Source: Halopseudomonas nanhaiensis
GTDB taxonomy: Bacteria; Pseudomonadota; Gammaproteobacteria; Pseudomonadales; Pseudomonadaceae
Direction of reading: 5' to 3'
NCBI RefSeq assembly: GCF_020025155.1
Contig: NZ_CP073751.1
Coordinates: 1,488,001 to 1,552,000, forward strand
Length of the DNA stretch: 64,000 bases
The notes under the pieces were generated by a model that searched no databases, was not told the DNA's origin, and saw nothing but the letters and a program-made list of their open reading frames with translations. Numbering within the stretch: position 1 is the first letter of the stretch; each line of letters begins with the position of its first letter. Below are positions 51,641 through 62,419 of the stretch, one piece after another. The translations under genes and the position numbers were made by a program.

Positions 51641-52858
51641 TCAGGCGCCGGTCCAGCGCTTCATGATCAACGTGGCATTGGTGCCGCCAAAGCCGAAGCT
51701 ATTGGACATGACCACATCGACTGCCTGGTCCAGCCGCTCTCGGAGGATCGGCAGGTCACCGGCGTTTTCGTCCAGCTCCTCGATGTTGGCCGAAGCGGCG
51801 AGGAAGTTGTCACGCATCATGAGCAGGCAGTAGATCGCTTCCTGGACACCAGCTGCGCCGAGCGAGTGACCGGAGAGGCTCTTGGTCGAGCTGATCTTCG
51901 GTGCCTTGTCGCCGAACACTTCCCGGATCGCCTTGAGCTCCGCGACATCGCCGACCGGCGTGGAAGTGCCGTGGGTGTTGAGGTACTCGATAGCGTCGTC
52001 AACCGTTGCCAAGGCCTGCTGCATGCAGCGGACGGCGCCTTCGCCGCTGGGAGCGACCATGTCGTGACCGTCCGACGTTGCGCCGTAGCCGATGACTTCT
52101 GCGTAGATCTTCGCACCACGCGCCAGGGCATGCTCGAGTTCCTCGACCACGACCATCCCGCCGCCGCCGGCAATGACGAAACCGTCGCGCTTGGCGTCGT
52201 AGGCACGCGACGCCTTCTCGGGCGTTTCGTTATAGCTGGTGGACAACGCACCCATGGCATCGAACAGCATCGACTGCGACCAGTGTTCTTCTTCGCCGCC
52301 GCCGGCAAAGACGATGTCCTGCTTGCCGAGCTGGATCAGCTCAGCGGCATGACCGATGCAGTGTGCGCTGGTGGCGCAGGCCGAAGAGATCGAATAGTTC
52401 ACGCCCTTGATCTTGAAGGGGGTCGCCAGGCAGGCAGACACCGTACTGCCCATGGTGCGGGGAACGCGATACGGCCCGATTTTCTTCACGCCTTTCTCGC
52501 GCAGGATATCCACCGACTCCATCTGGTTCAGGGTCGAGGCGCCGCCGCTGCCGGCGACCAGGCCGGTGCGCACGTGACTGATCTGCTCCGGGCTGAGGCC
52601 GGCATCGGCTACGGCCTGCTGCATGGACAGGTAAGCGAAGGCGGCGGCATCACCCATGAAGCGCTTGAGCTTGCGGTCGATCGCGGCATCAAGGTCGATC
52701 TTCACACTGCCGGATACCTGGCTGCGCAGGCCCATCTCGGCGTATTCGGGGTTGAAGGTTATGCCCGGCTTGCCTGCCTTGAGGCTGGCTGCCACGCTGT
52801 CCAGATCCTGGCCGAGGCAGGAAACGATGCCCATGCCGGTAATCACGACGCGACGCAT
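51641..52858 (-). CDS. fabB: 3-oxoacyl-[acyl-carrier-protein] synthase I
   Basis: 405 residues. The active-site cysteine is in [16 protein letters not shown], and the two histidines are in [14 protein letters not shown] and [12 protein letters not shown], giving the Cys-His-His set of KAS I/II. The [11 protein letters not shown] end is typical. With FabA it extends the cis-3-decenoyl intermediate into unsaturated fatty acids. It starts 10 bp after fabA in a two-gene operon, and GAGGAC precedes its ATG. Confidence 0.95.
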   Translation of the reverse strand: MRRVVITGMGIVSCLGQDLDSVAASLKAGKPGITFNPEYAEMGLRSQVSGSVKIDLDAAIDRKLKRFMGDAAAFAYLSMQQAVADAGLSPEQISHVRTGLVAGSGGASTLNQMESVDILREKGVKKIGPYRVPRTMGSTVSACLATPFKIKGVNYSISSACATSAHCIGHAAELIQLGKQDIVFAGGGEEEHWSQSMLFDAMGALSTSYNETPEKASRAYDAKRDGFVIAGGGGMVVVEELEHALARGAKIYAEVIGYGATSDGHDMVAPSGEGAVRCMQQALATVDDAIEYLNTHGTSTPVGDVAELKAIREVFGDKAPKISSTKSLSGHSLGAAGVQEAIYCLLMMRDNFLAASANIEELDENAGDLPILRERLDQAVDVVMSNSFGFGGTNATLIMKRWTGA

Positions 52859-52868
52859 AATAGTGTCC

Positions 52869-53384
52869 TCAGAAGCTGTCTGTTGAAGTGAACAGACCTA
52901 CCCGCAGCCCTTCAGCGGTGTAGATCTCGCGGCCGTCCACGGCCATGCTGCCATCGGCAATGCCGAGGGTCAGCGAGCGATTGATGGTGCGCTTGATATG
53001 GATGGTGTAGGTGACCTTTTTAGCAGTCGGGAGCACCTGGCCGAAGAACTTGACCTCTCCTGATCCGAGTGCGCGACCACGCCCTTCATAGCCGAGCCAG
53101 CCAAGGTGGAAACCCACCAGCTGCCACATGGCATCCAGACCGAGGCAGCCCGGCATGACCGGATCGCCTTCGAAATGACAGGCAAAAAACCAGAGGTCAG
53201 GATGGATATCCAGTTCGGCGACAATCTCGCCCTTGCCGAAGCGCCCGCCGGTGTCGCTGATATGCGTGATGCGATCGATCATCAGCATGTTGGGGGCGGG
53301 CAACTGCGCGTTACCGGGACCGAACAACTCGCCGCGGCTGCACTTGAGCAGCTCTTCCCGGTTGTACGCGTTCTGTCTAGACAT
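52869..53384 (-). CDS. fabA: 3-hydroxydecanoyl-ACP dehydratase/isomerase
   Basis: 171 residues, the usual FabA size. The active-site histidine is in [24 protein letters not shown] and the aspartate in GLDAMWQ, both conserved. It dehydrates 3-hydroxydecanoyl-ACP and isomerises the product to the cis-3 form, the branch point to unsaturated fatty acids. The start at 53384 has AGGAG upstream; an in-frame extension of 32 residues is not conserved. First gene of the fabA-fabB operon. Confidence 0.95.
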   Translation of the reverse strand: MSRQNAYNREELLKCSRGELFGPGNAQLPAPNMLMIDRITHISDTGGRFGKGEIVAELDIHPDLWFFACHFEGDPVMPGCLGLDAMWQLVGFHLGWLGYEGRGRALGSGEVKFFGQVLPTAKKVTYTIHIKRTINRSLTLGIADGSMAVDGREIYTAEGLRVGLFTSTDSF

Positions 53385-53580
53385 TAAAAGCTCCTGCTGA
53401 ACCCCGACTGGGCGGGATGCTGTTGTTCTGCTGGGACGGTATTGATTCACCCGCCGGCGTAAGCTCAGACTGCCTGGCATCGGTGAAAGTCACACCCGGT
53501 CAAACCAGGCGAAGAGGATACCCGCAAGCCAGCCCAGAACAAAGTGTCTTCGAACCAGGCCGGCGGGGCGCTGATGCAGG

Positions 53581-55149
53581 TCAATCCAGCTCGCCGAACT
53601 CCGCCTGGAACTGGTCGCGCAGCTCGCGCTTGAGCACCTTGCCGATGGCACTGCGCGGAAGCTCATCGGCAATGATCAGTCTGTTCAGCCTCTGCGTCTT
53701 GCCAACGCGCTGGTTGAACCAGTCGAGTATGTCCCCGGCAGCGATGGTGACGCCCGGTTTCAATACAGCATAGCCCACTGGCGTTTCGCCCCAACTGCGC
53801 GACTGAACGCCGATCACGGTTACTTCCAGAAGATCCGGGTGCTTGCGTAACTCGGCCTCCAGGTCACTGGGGTAAATATTGAAGCCGCCGCTGATGATCA
53901 TGTCCTTGCGACGGTCCATCAGCGTGAGAAAGCCGTCCTCGTCGAATCGGCCAACATCGCCCGTGCGGATGAAGCGCTTGCCTTCGCTGTCGTACCACTC
54001 CGCTTCGCGGGTCTTCTCGGGCTTGTTCAGGTAGCCGGTCATCATCGCCGGGGAATGGCCGACGACTTCGCCGATTTCGCCATGCGCCAGTTCGTTGCCG
54101 TCTTCGTCGATTACCCGCATATCATGATTTTCCAGCGGTTTGCCGACGGTGCCCAGCTTGTCCGGAAACTGATGCGCCGCGAGCATGCAGGAACCGCCGC
54201 CCTCGGTCATGCCGTAGAATTCGATCAGCCCGCCCGGCCAGCGGGCCAGAATGTCCGCCTTGAGCTCGGCATGGAAGGGCGCACTGGTGCTGAACTTCAT
54301 CACGAAACTGGACAGGTCGTAGTTTCCGAAGTCCTCCCGGGACATGATGCGCTGGTACTGCACCGGCACCAGCATGGTATGCGTGACGCGGTGCTCGGCG
54401 GCCAGCTTCAGATACTTCGCTGCATCGAACTTGGCCATCAGCACTACTGTTCCGCCGAGGCCCAGCGTGGGCAGGAAGGACACCAGCGTCGTGTTGGAAT
54501 ACAGGGGCGTGGAAATAAGCGTGACGCAGTCCGGACCGTAGCCGAACACGATGCCGCGCTGAATGTGCGACCAGCGCATGCCATGCGATTGAACGATACC
54601 CTTCGGTTCGCCGGTGGTGCCCGAGGAGTAGATCACGTTGAAGGACTGCTCAGGCTGAATATCCACTGGCGTCGGCGATCCTTCGCCCAGCCATTGGTTG
54701 AATCCGCGCTCGGCGTTGCTCTCATCCAGCGAATACAGCTCAATGGCGATGCGCTCCTTGACACCCTCCAGAGCCTGATCGCTCGCCTGGTCGACGAAGA
54801 ACAGCTTCGCCGCCGAATCCTTGAGCATGGTGAGCAGGCTTTCCGGGGTCGAGGAGGGGGCCAGTGGCGCGACGATTACCCCTGCGCGCAGTGCGCCCAG
54901 GAACAGCACCGCATAGGGAATGGAGTTGGCCGAGCAGATGGCCACCGACTCGCCGGGCTGCACACCGTCACGCTGAAGCGCTGCGGCGACCTGATCGACC
55001 AGCCTGTCGAGCTCGCGGTAGTTGATGACGCGTCCGTCCTGGACGAGAGCAGGGTGATCAGCACGCTCTCGGGCGTGCAGACCGATCAGTGACGGCAAGG
55101 TGGTAAACGGTGTGTCGAGGGTGATCGCGGGGGTGACGCTGGCGTTCAT
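53581..55149 (-). CDS. AMP-dependent acyl-CoA synthetase/ligase
   Basis: 522 residues of the ANL superfamily. The phosphate-binding loop is VIYSSGTTGEPKGIVQSH, the adenine-binding motif is EFYGMTEGG, followed by RTGDVGRFDEDGFLTLMDRRKDMIISGGFNIYP and the C-terminal lysine in PRSAIGKVLKRELR. It activates a carboxylic acid to its CoA thioester; the substrate is likely a fatty or aryl acid. The start at 55149 fits the family better than an extension 15 codons upstream. Confidence 0.88.
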   Translation of the reverse strand: MNASVTPAITLDTPFTTLPSLIGLHARERADHPALVQDGRVINYRELDRLVDQVAAALQRDGVQPGESVAICSANSIPYAVLFLGALRAGVIVAPLAPSSTPESLLTMLKDSAAKLFFVDQASDQALEGVKERIAIELYSLDESNAERGFNQWLGEGSPTPVDIQPEQSFNVIYSSGTTGEPKGIVQSHGMRWSHIQRGIVFGYGPDCVTLISTPLYSNTTLVSFLPTLGLGGTVVLMAKFDAAKYLKLAAEHRVTHTMLVPVQYQRIMSREDFGNYDLSSFVMKFSTSAPFHAELKADILARWPGGLIEFYGMTEGGGSCMLAAHQFPDKLGTVGKPLENHDMRVIDEDGNELAHGEIGEVVGHSPAMMTGYLNKPEKTREAEWYDSEGKRFIRTGDVGRFDEDGFLTLMDRRKDMIISGGFNIYPSDLEAELRKHPDLLEVTVIGVQSRSWGETPVGYAVLKPGVTIAAGDILDWFNQRVGKTQRLNRLIIADELPRSAIGKVLKRELRDQFQAEFGELD

Positions 55150-55260
55150 TGTTGTTGGCCCTGTACGGATGGGAATGGCCGCTAGTGTCGCCATTTGCTG
55201 CGGCGGAATCCATGCCGGACTGCCGCCGACGAGGCGCAGAATAGTGCCTGATCAGTCTGG

Positions 55261-57186
55261 TCAATGATCGACCGCTGCGTCACCTACCCACCTGTTCAGC
55301 GTCTGTTGCAATGACTGGCGCGCCAACGGCTTGCCCAGAAACGCCTGCATTCCGGCATCCAGGCAGCGACTGCGATCGCCCTCGGTGGCGCTCGCGCTCA
55401 GTGCGATGCATGGAATCAGCGGCTGGTTGTGTTCCTGAGCGAATCGGCGATAGGTGGTGTACACGCTCAAGCCGTCGCAATCCGGCAACTGCAGGTCCAT
55501 GAGGATGGCGGCAAAGGGCTGCGAAGACGCCAGATGCTCCAGAGCTTCATCGCCTGTCTCGGCGACGATGACTTCGTGTGACAGGCTCCGCAGCATGCCT
55601 TCGATGACCATGCGGTTGACCGGGTTGTCCTCTACCAGCAGCACCGGGTCACGGGACCCAGTCGGTGCTTTCTGTACCGGGATCGGCGGTTCCTCCACCT
55701 GCTCGGAGATCTGCAGCGGAATACTCAGCGTGAAGCAGGAGCCTTTGCCTTCCAGACTGGTTGCGTGCAGGTCACCGCCCATTCTCCGGGCAAAGGTTCG
55801 TGCGATGGACAGCCCCAGTCCGGTCCCGCCGAATCGGCGAGACGTGCTGCTGTCGCCCTGGCGGAACGCCTCGAACATGGTTTCCAGGTGATCGCTGGCT
55901 ATGCCGATCCCGGTGTCGTACACCTGGCAATGCAGCCATACGCGGCCGGGGCCGTCCTCATCCCAGTTCGCCCGCACGCCGATCTCCCCGGTCTCGGTGA
56001 ATTTCAGCGCGTTGCCAAGCAGGTTGACCAGTATCTGACGGATGCGTGTCGGGTCTCCGACCACGCGGCTCAGCTCGGTCGGCCCGTGAAGGTCGGTATG
56101 CAGTTTCAGCTGCTTTTGCGTGGCCGGGTGCTCGAATGCAGCGACAGTCTGGCGGATGAGATCCGGCAGGTCGAATGTCAGCTCTTCGAGTTCGACAGCG
56201 CCGTTTTCAATCCGCGAGAAATCGAGGATGTCGTTGATGACCTTGAGCAGATGGTGCGTCGAGTCACCGGCGATCTGCACGTATTCTGTCTGCTCGCCGT
56301 TGAGCTCGGTGGTCTCCAGCAGCTGCAACATGCCCATGACCCCGTTCATCGGCGTACGCAGCTCATGGCTCATCATGGCGAGAAACTCGGACTTCGCCCG
56401 GTTGGCCTGCTCGGCGTCTTCGCGCGCCGAGACCAGTTGCGCGATGCTGCGCTGCTGGTTGGTCCGGGCCTGTTCGAGGTTTTGCGCCAGAGCGTTGATG
56501 TTGCCCATTAGCTGGCCGATCTCGTAACGGTCCTGAACAGGGAGCCGTGTATCCAGTTGTCCGCCCTGCAGCGCCTTTACGGCCTTGCTCATCTGCTCCA
56601 TCGGCCGGGCCAGCGCCCGTGCAAGGCGTATTGCCAGGGCCAGAGAGGCTAGTAAAACGATGAGAGCCAGCAGCAGGGTATCCACCAGGATGTCCGCCTG
56701 GCGGGCCAGGAACGCGCGCTTGCTGAGGTGTACCTGAACCTGACCGAGGTAGCGCGGCTGCAGCGCGGGCAAGTCACTGTCAGGCATGTCGAGCAGGTAC
56801 AGCTCGTTATCCAGCGCGACCCGCTGACGGTTGATATCGGCGGTGAACACGTGCAGTTCCTGCGCCTTGATCGGTTCCGGTCGGCTGAGGCTGGCCAGCC
56901 GCGTGCCACGTGCGTCGTATACTTCCGCCCGTTGCACATGGGGCAGCTCCAGAGCCGCCTGCAGCAGCGCGCCAAGATTCGCCGTATTGCCGCTGATCAC
57001 ACTGTATTCGGCAGCGGGCGCAAGCTGGCTGGCAATCAGTTCGCCGGTGTCGCGTAGCTCACGGTCGACATCTTCCATCCGCGTGACCGTGAACCAGACC
57101 ACCGCGAGCAGTGCGAACAGAAGCGCCGGCACCACGGCAATGACAATCAACCGCCCCTTGATCGTGCCCCGTTGCAGAAGGTTCAT
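55261..57186 (-). CDS. Hybrid sensor histidine kinase/response regulator with CHASE8-like sensor (PA1611-like)
   Basis: 641 residues. Transmembrane helix at about 12-30, periplasmic CHASE8-like domain ([23 protein letters not shown]...[11 protein letters not shown]), second helix, HAMP ([27 protein letters not shown]), HisKA with the phospho-histidine in [12 protein letters not shown], HATPase ([26 protein letters not shown]) and a C-terminal receiver with the aspartate in [14 protein letters not shown]. There is no Hpt domain, so a separate phosphotransfer protein is expected. By order and architecture it corresponds to P. aeruginosa PA1611, which works in the RetS/GacS network. It overlaps the upstream gene by 4 bp. 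Confidence 0.9.
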   Translation of the reverse strand: MNLLQRGTIKGRLIVIAVVPALLFALLAVVWFTVTRMEDVDRELRDTGELIASQLAPAAEYSVISGNTANLGALLQAALELPHVQRAEVYDARGTRLASLSRPEPIKAQELHVFTADINRQRVALDNELYLLDMPDSDLPALQPRYLGQVQVHLSKRAFLARQADILVDTLLLALIVLLASLALAIRLARALARPMEQMSKAVKALQGGQLDTRLPVQDRYEIGQLMGNINALAQNLEQARTNQQRSIAQLVSAREDAEQANRAKSEFLAMMSHELRTPMNGVMGMLQLLETTELNGEQTEYVQIAGDSTHHLLKVINDILDFSRIENGAVELEELTFDLPDLIRQTVAAFEHPATQKQLKLHTDLHGPTELSRVVGDPTRIRQILVNLLGNALKFTETGEIGVRANWDEDGPGRVWLHCQVYDTGIGIASDHLETMFEAFRQGDSSTSRRFGGTGLGLSIARTFARRMGGDLHATSLEGKGSCFTLSIPLQISEQVEEPPIPVQKAPTGSRDPVLLVEDNPVNRMVIEGMLRSLSHEVIVAETGDEALEHLASSQPFAAILMDLQLPDCDGLSVYTTYRRFAQEHNQPLIPCIALSASATEGDRSRCLDAGMQAFLGKPLARQSLQQTLNRWVGDAAVDH

Positions 57187-58106
57187 GGCTGGGTCTCCTG
57201 CGCTCTGATCTGCTCCGCCAATTGCTCGTCCTCGGCTATCGGCAGACCCAGCGACCTGGCCACCTGCTGATTGCTCAACACTGAGAAGTCCCGCGGGTAG
57301 CTAACGGCTGCGGGCTGCCATTGCTGATCGATCAAGCGATCCACCGCATCGGCCATCTGCGCAGGGCTGCTGAACGTGGTGCTCAGGCTGCCTGCGGCAA
57401 TGAACGGGGCCGAAGGCCCTATCAGTACCTTGTTGCGCGCGTAGCTGGTCAGCAGGATGGTCTTGAGGTTGTCGGCGTTGTAGATCGCCGGATCGTCGGG
57501 CGCAACCAGTACGTCACTGGCGTCGAGGACATACGCAACGCGTTTGGCCAGATCCCCCGCGTCAGCTACCTCGCCGGAGACCACCTCGAGGTTCTGCGCG
57601 TCGGCCGCCTTGCTCCAGCCGTCCATCCTCGGCGCAGCTTGCGGGCTGTACAGCAGCCCGACCTTACCCAGCCGCGGCAGCAGCAGACGCGCCAGGGCGA
57701 GCTGTCGCTCGGGTTTGGGGGAGGCGAGCAGTGCCTGAACGCTATCCGGAAGCGGTTGCTCGATCGCCGAGAGGGAGCTGGGCGTGACGTAAGTGGCGAC
57801 CGTTGGGGCACCCGCTGGAAGAGCCACACGCCAGGCCAGGCTGCGCTGGCCCATGGTCACGAGGAAATCCGCCGAAGGGGCCGTGACCTGGTCCGGCTGC
57901 AGCAGCGACACCACAACGCGATCGTCAGGACGGCGCTGCCGCAAGGCCTCTACAAACTCTCGAGTTAGCGCCGTTTCGCCGGGCAGCACCACAGCGATGT
58001 CCGCAGCCAGGCCGCTGCTGCTCGCCAGGCACAGCAGGGCCGCCGCGATCAGACGAAGGGCGGGCACGGCCACTGACCTGATCCAAACCGATAATGCATG
58101 TGACAT
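57183..58106 (-). CDS. ABC-type substrate-binding-like periplasmic protein
   Basis: 307 residues with a signal peptide ([19 protein letters not shown]). The fold pattern ([55 protein letters not shown]) matches the ABC_sub_bind/uncharacterised periplasmic component family. No ABC permease or ATPase is nearby. Instead it sits between a TonB receptor and a hybrid kinase in one operon, overlapping the kinase start by 4 bp, so it probably delivers or senses a ligand for the kinase. Confidence 0.78.
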   Translation of the reverse strand: MSHALSVWIRSVAVPALRLIAAALLCLASSSGLAADIAVVLPGETALTREFVEALRQRRPDDRVVVSLLQPDQVTAPSADFLVTMGQRSLAWRVALPAGAPTVATYVTPSSLSAIEQPLPDSVQALLASPKPERQLALARLLLPRLGKVGLLYSPQAAPRMDGWSKAADAQNLEVVSGEVADAGDLAKRVAYVLDASDVLVAPDDPAIYNADNLKTILLTSYARNKVLIGPSAPFIAAGSLSTTFSSPAQMADAVDRLIDQQWQPAAVSYPRDFSVLSNQQVARSLGLPIAEDEQLAEQIRAQETQP

Positions 58107-58130
58107 CCTTGTCCTTGCGGCCGGGTTACG

Positions 58131-60317
58131 TTAGAAGCTCAGCTCCGCGCTGAGGTAGTACTGGTCACGGCTTTCGTAGAGATTTTCCGGCCAGGTCAAT
58201 CCTTCGTCGTCGAGGCGATACTGCATCGTCGCAGCCAGCTCCAGGCTGCTGGAGGTTCCGATGGCGAAACGCTTGGCCAGTCGCCCGTCGAGCCGCTCGA
58301 AGCGGCGCTCGTTGAGCCGGTCAGCTCCATAATAGATGAGGCTGCTGTTGATTGCCGCCGGCCACTGACGCAGCCAGGCAACCGAGCCGCTGTTCCTCGC
58401 CGTGAGCCGCTGGTCGAGTCGGTTGCTGGCGGTGAAGTCGACATAGGCGTACGTCAGGCGCAGGCGGTCCTGCCGGGTCGCGCTCCAGTCGATCTGCGTC
58501 TCCGCGCCCGAGAAGCGCGCCGAAGACTCGTTGGTCGGCTGGAAGTTGACGATCTGCAGCGGCTCGCTGATCAGGTTGTCGATGTCTTCGTAGAATCCGC
58601 GGACATCGATCGACAGCCCGAGTCTGTGAAAGTGACCGTTATAGCCCACTTCGCTGGAGCGGATGCGTTCCTGATCAAGCCCGCCCGGTGCTTCGGCGAT
58701 GGCGTAGTACTCGGTATCCGTGACGGCGGGACCACTCAGGTTGTTCGGCGTGTACGTCCAGCGGGCATTGTTCTCGTACATGTCCGGCGAGCGCACCGCT
58801 TCGGAGTAGACCAGGCGCAAAGCGTGGGTCGGGCGGATGAAGTACTGCGCAGCCAGGCGCGGCGAGAATGACGAGCCGCTCAGCCGGTCCTGCTCGGCCA
58901 TGGCGCCGAAATGCAGCATCCATCGCTCGAACGGGCGGTACTCCAGATGCCCGAACAGCTGGCCTATGTGATTTTCCACCTTGCCGCCGAACAACGTCTG
59001 GGATTTGGCCTGGTCGTACCGTAGATTGCCGCCGACGACGCCGCGCAGGTTGTCGGCCATCTGCCAGGTGTTCTGCAGTTCTGCCTCGTAGCGGGTTTCA
59101 CGCAGGTTTTCGTTTATATCCCAGCACGATGGCGGGCCACTGCGCGCCGCGGCGTGCTGGGCGACGACGCTTTCAACCAGTGGCAGCAGCTCTGGCGGCA
59201 GTCCGTCTTCGTTTACCAGATAAGCGCGGTAGAACTCGGGGTCGCCCCACAGGCCCCGGTCGCGCAGGATGTAGTTGATCCGCCGGGGGTACACGTTGCC
59301 CGCTTCGTACAGGGCTCGCAGCTCCGGCGAGAACACCACCGGCGAATCGCAGGCGCGCCATTCGCTGAGCCGCTCGACGTGTTGCGCGTAGGTCTTCAGC
59401 TCGATGCTGTGTGTAGGGGAGAGCTCGTTCTTCCAGCGCAGCTGGGCGAAGTAGTCGCGCGCGGTGACATCGGAGACGTCATCGTGAGCGTCCACCAATC
59501 GATCATAAAGAAAGTCGTCGTCGGTCGGGCGGGCCAGAACGGTGTAGTCGTTGTCGACCTGATTGCTGCCCTCCTTGGCGCCCACCTGCCAGTGCAGGCT
59601 TTGTGTGGCGTCGAGCTGGGTAGTCCCGAACAGATTGACCGCGTTGAGCCGCCGGCTGTCACGGAAGTCTTCACCGTCATCGTCGAAGTCGAACCCGGTG
59701 TCTTCCTTGGCGAACAGGCTCAGGCGGGCATGGGTGTTGCCCACTGCGCCGCCATGGCTTGCGTACAGATCGCGTACGCCGCGATTCCCGTCGGTGATCT
59801 TGAGTCGGGTTCCCTGACGCAATTCCGGGCGCGTCGAAATGATGTTGATCACCCCCATCAGGGCATTGGCGCCGTAAGCGGCAGTGTTTGGCCCACGAAA
59901 CACTTCTATGCGCTCGATGTCTTCGATCGCCAGGGGGATATCGGTCCAGTCGACCGTGGCGAGTCCGGGCCGGTACACCGATCTGCCGTCGACCAGCACC
60001 TGCAGGCGGCGGGCTTCAGTGGTATTGAGACCGTGGTAGTTGACGTTGCTGCGGTGCCCGGAATTGTAGCCAATCATCATGCCGGGCACGAGGCGCATGA
60101 GCTCTGGCACATCCCGCGCGCCGCTGGCACGAATGAGATCGCGATCGAGCACGGTCATGCTCCCCGGTACCTCGGCCGGAGCCTGTTTGAGGCGCGTCGC
60201 GCTGAGAACGGTCGGCAGCTCCATGCCTGTCAGTTCCGGCTCGTCCATGGCTGCCGCCGGTACACCTATCCCCATGAAAACAAAAGAAATAACAAAACCG
60301 CGTTGAAGCTTGTACAT
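58131..60317 (-). CDS. TonB-dependent outer-membrane receptor
   Basis: 728 residues with a signal peptide. The plug domain has MELPTVLSATRLKQAPAEVPGSMTVLDRDLI, followed by LQVLVDGRSVYRPGL and IEVFRGPNTAAYGANALMGVINIISTRP, the classic TonB receptor plug pattern. The barrel ends in YYLSAELSF with a terminal phenylalanine. The ligand is unknown; there is no N-terminal signalling domain, so it is a plain transporter rather than a sigma/anti-sigma transducer. First gene of the operon with the periplasmic protein and kinase. The start at 60317 lacks a clear ribosome site. Confidence 0.9.
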   Translation of the reverse strand: MYKLQRGFVISFVFMGIGVPAAAMDEPELTGMELPTVLSATRLKQAPAEVPGSMTVLDRDLIRASGARDVPELMRLVPGMMIGYNSGHRSNVNYHGLNTTEARRLQVLVDGRSVYRPGLATVDWTDIPLAIEDIERIEVFRGPNTAAYGANALMGVINIISTRPELRQGTRLKITDGNRGVRDLYASHGGAVGNTHARLSLFAKEDTGFDFDDDGEDFRDSRRLNAVNLFGTTQLDATQSLHWQVGAKEGSNQVDNDYTVLARPTDDDFLYDRLVDAHDDVSDVTARDYFAQLRWKNELSPTHSIELKTYAQHVERLSEWRACDSPVVFSPELRALYEAGNVYPRRINYILRDRGLWGDPEFYRAYLVNEDGLPPELLPLVESVVAQHAAARSGPPSCWDINENLRETRYEAELQNTWQMADNLRGVVGGNLRYDQAKSQTLFGGKVENHIGQLFGHLEYRPFERWMLHFGAMAEQDRLSGSSFSPRLAAQYFIRPTHALRLVYSEAVRSPDMYENNARWTYTPNNLSGPAVTDTEYYAIAEAPGGLDQERIRSSEVGYNGHFHRLGLSIDVRGFYEDIDNLISEPLQIVNFQPTNESSARFSGAETQIDWSATRQDRLRLTYAYVDFTASNRLDQRLTARNSGSVAWLRQWPAAINSSLIYYGADRLNERRFERLDGRLAKRFAIGTSSSLELAATMQYRLDDEGLTWPENLYESRDQYYLSAELSF

Positions 60318-60450
60318 TTTTAGTTTGCAACCTAGCACTGGCATTATGCGGCCATATTACCCAGCGCTATCCGTTTTGCCAGTGCTTGTGTCGCAGCGAA
60401 GCTGAGGGATGCTTATACTGGCCGCATCTGGAACGACCAAGGAACTGTGC

Positions 60451-61497
60451 ATGAGCGAGCAAAAGCAAGCTGTCTGCGTGTTGGGAGGCGGCAGCTTCGG
60501 CACGACACTGGCGCATTTGATGGCGACGAACGGTATCCCGGTGACGCTGTGGTTGCGGGACGAAACGGTCGCCAGGCAGATGGATGAGGAGCGGGAGAAT
60601 CGTCGTTATCTGCCCGGTTTCAAGCTCGACCCACGCCTGCAGATCACCACGGACATGCAGGCTGCGCTGGGCTCGGCGGAGATCATCTTTCTGGCAATAC
60701 CCAGCGGAGCGTTTCGCACCGTGTTGCAGCAGATCGGTTCCTCTTTATCCGGCAAGGCAGTAGTCAGCACCACAAAGGGTATCGAGCAGCCTGCCTTCCT
60801 GATGATGAGCGAGATTGTCGAGCAGGAGGCGCCCCAGGCTCGGGTAGCCGTTCTGTCGGGTCCGAATCTGGCGAAGGAAATGGCGGCGGGCGCGCTGACG
60901 GCTACCGTAGTGGCCAGTGCCGACGAACCGCTCTGTCGCGAAGTGCAGGCGGTACTGGGCAGCAGGACACTGCGGGTGTATGCCAGCCAGGATCGATACG
61001 GTGTGGAACTGGGGGGCGCTCTGAAGAACGTCTACGCGATCATTTCCGGTATGGCTGCTGCCATGGGGGTCGGCGAGAACACGAAAAGCATGCTGATCAC
61101 CCGCGCCCTGGCGGAAATGACCCGCTTTGCGGTGCACATGGGCGCCAACCCGATGACTTTCCTGGGGCTGGCCGGCGTCGGTGATCTGATCGTGACCTGC
61201 ATGTCGCCGATGTCACGCAACTATCAGGTCGGCCATGCGCTGGGTAAAGGGCAGACGCTCGAGGAAAGCGTGGCTCAGCTGGGGCAGGTCGCCGAGGGCG
61301 TCAACACGCTGCGGGTCCTCAAGCAGAAATCAGAGGAAGAGGGCGTATACATGCCGCTGGTCACGGGTCTGCACGCGATCATTTTCGAGCAGCGCACGCT
61401 GGAGGAGGTCATCGGCCGGCTGATGTCGGGTGAGCAGAGAGATGACGTCGAGTTCGCCGCCTTCTCGCAGCTCGGCCGCCGGGAGGTGAGCCAGTGA
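60451..61497 (+). CDS. gpsA: NAD(P)H-dependent glycerol-3-phosphate dehydrogenase
   Basis: 348 residues. N-terminal cofactor motif [16 protein letters not shown], then [24 protein letters not shown] and the catalytic lysine region [20 protein letters not shown], all standard for GpsA. It reduces dihydroxyacetone phosphate to sn-glycerol 3-phosphate for phospholipid synthesis. The start at 60451 begins the conserved domain. A TATACT -10-like hexamer lies at 60413. It overlaps the following DUF4389 gene by 4 bp. Confidence 0.95.
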   Translation: MSEQKQAVCVLGGGSFGTTLAHLMATNGIPVTLWLRDETVARQMDEERENRRYLPGFKLDPRLQITTDMQAALGSAEIIFLAIPSGAFRTVLQQIGSSLSGKAVVSTTKGIEQPAFLMMSEIVEQEAPQARVAVLSGPNLAKEMAAGALTATVVASADEPLCREVQAVLGSRTLRVYASQDRYGVELGGALKNVYAIISGMAAAMGVGENTKSMLITRALAEMTRFAVHMGANPMTFLGLAGVGDLIVTCMSPMSRNYQVGHALGKGQTLEESVAQLGQVAEGVNTLRVLKQKSEEEGVYMPLVTGLHAIIFEQRTLEEVIGRLMSGEQRDDVEFAAFSQLGRREVSQ

Positions 61498-61841
61498 GCG
61501 CGTTCGCGAGGAACGTGACATCTCCGGACTTCTGGCTGCGGCTGGTGTACACCGCGCTGTTCGGTCTCGCCTGGCAGGTCACCGAGCTGCTGCTTCTGGC
61601 AATCGCCCTGCTACAGCTCGGATTTCTTCTGTTTACTGGAGCGGCGCACCCGCGGCTGTGCGGATTCGGCAGCAGCCTGTCGCAGTACGCCCGGCAGATC
61701 GGTCGCTACGTCAGCCAGATTACCGACCAGAAGCCGTGGCCGTTTATTGAATGGCCGGCAGCTGAAGCAACCTCAGTCGCGGCTCAGGCCGATAAGCCCG
61801 CAGCCGAGCCCGGCCGTGCCGACGGACCGCCTCAGCCATGA
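61494..61841 (+). CDS. DUF4389 family membrane protein
   Basis: 115 residues with two hydrophobic helices ([28 protein letters not shown]...FLLFTGA) and the family end [20 protein letters not shown] (here [15 protein letters not shown]). The charged C terminus is cytoplasmic. Function is unknown. It overlaps gpsA and sixA by 4 bp each, so all three are translationally coupled; this arrangement is conserved in Pseudomonas. Confidence 0.88.
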   Translation: MSAFARNVTSPDFWLRLVYTALFGLAWQVTELLLLAIALLQLGFLLFTGAAHPRLCGFGSSLSQYARQIGRYVSQITDQKPWPFIEWPAAEATSVAAQADKPAAEPGRADGPPQP

Positions 61842-62308
61842 GAATCTGGATATTGCGCCACGGGCAGGCGGAGCCTAGCGCGACCACCGATGCCGAGCGT
61901 TCCCTCACCGACACTGGCCGGGACGAAGTGGCGCGCATGGCCAGCCTGTTGCGCGAGCAGCCTCTCGACGCCGTGCTCGCCAGTCCCTACCGCCGTGCGC
62001 AGCAGACCGCTGAAATCGTCTGCGCGCATATCGGCTTCGCCCGAGGAATCGCCACGGTGCCCTGGCTGACGCCCGACGACGAGCCATCGCAGTGTCTTGG
62101 ATTTCTTGCCGAGCGGACCGAGGGCAACCTTTTGCTGGTAAGTCATCAACCGCTCGTCAGCCAGCTGGTAAGCCTACTGGTCGAGGGGCATCGACGGGGT
62201 CACTATCCAATGCCTACGGCTGGCCTTGTTTGTCTGGACACGGATTTCATCGCGGCGGGTCTGAGTCACCTGCGGTGTATGAGCAATCCGGCCGAGGTCG
62301 GCCGCTGA
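61838..62308 (+). CDS. sixA: Phosphohistidine phosphatase SixA
   Basis: 156 residues with the histidine-phosphatase signature RHGQAEP at the N terminus (nucleophile histidine) and a second histidine in LLVSHQPLV. SixA removes phosphate from histidine phosphotransfer proteins and phosphotransferase components. Its link to gpsA and DUF4389 is conserved and may relate to metabolic or two-component control. Confidence 0.92.
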   Translation: MRIWILRHGQAEPSATTDAERSLTDTGRDEVARMASLLREQPLDAVLASPYRRAQQTAEIVCAHIGFARGIATVPWLTPDDEPSQCLGFLAERTEGNLLLVSHQPLVSQLVSLLVEGHRRGHYPMPTAGLVCLDTDFIAAGLSHLRCMSNPAEVGR

Positions 62309-62419
62309 GCGCCTTCGCCTGTGGCTGGACGCGCGGACTGCAGGTACGATAGCGCATCACCCAAACAGGTGAGCTTTCGCTCGGCCTGACTAACAACAAT
62401 AAGATCAAAGAGGTTATGC

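Noticed and set aside
59154-60323. 389-codon plus-strand frame opposite the TonB receptor
   Set aside because: Antisense shadow; the TonB receptor frame has clear plug and barrel motifs.
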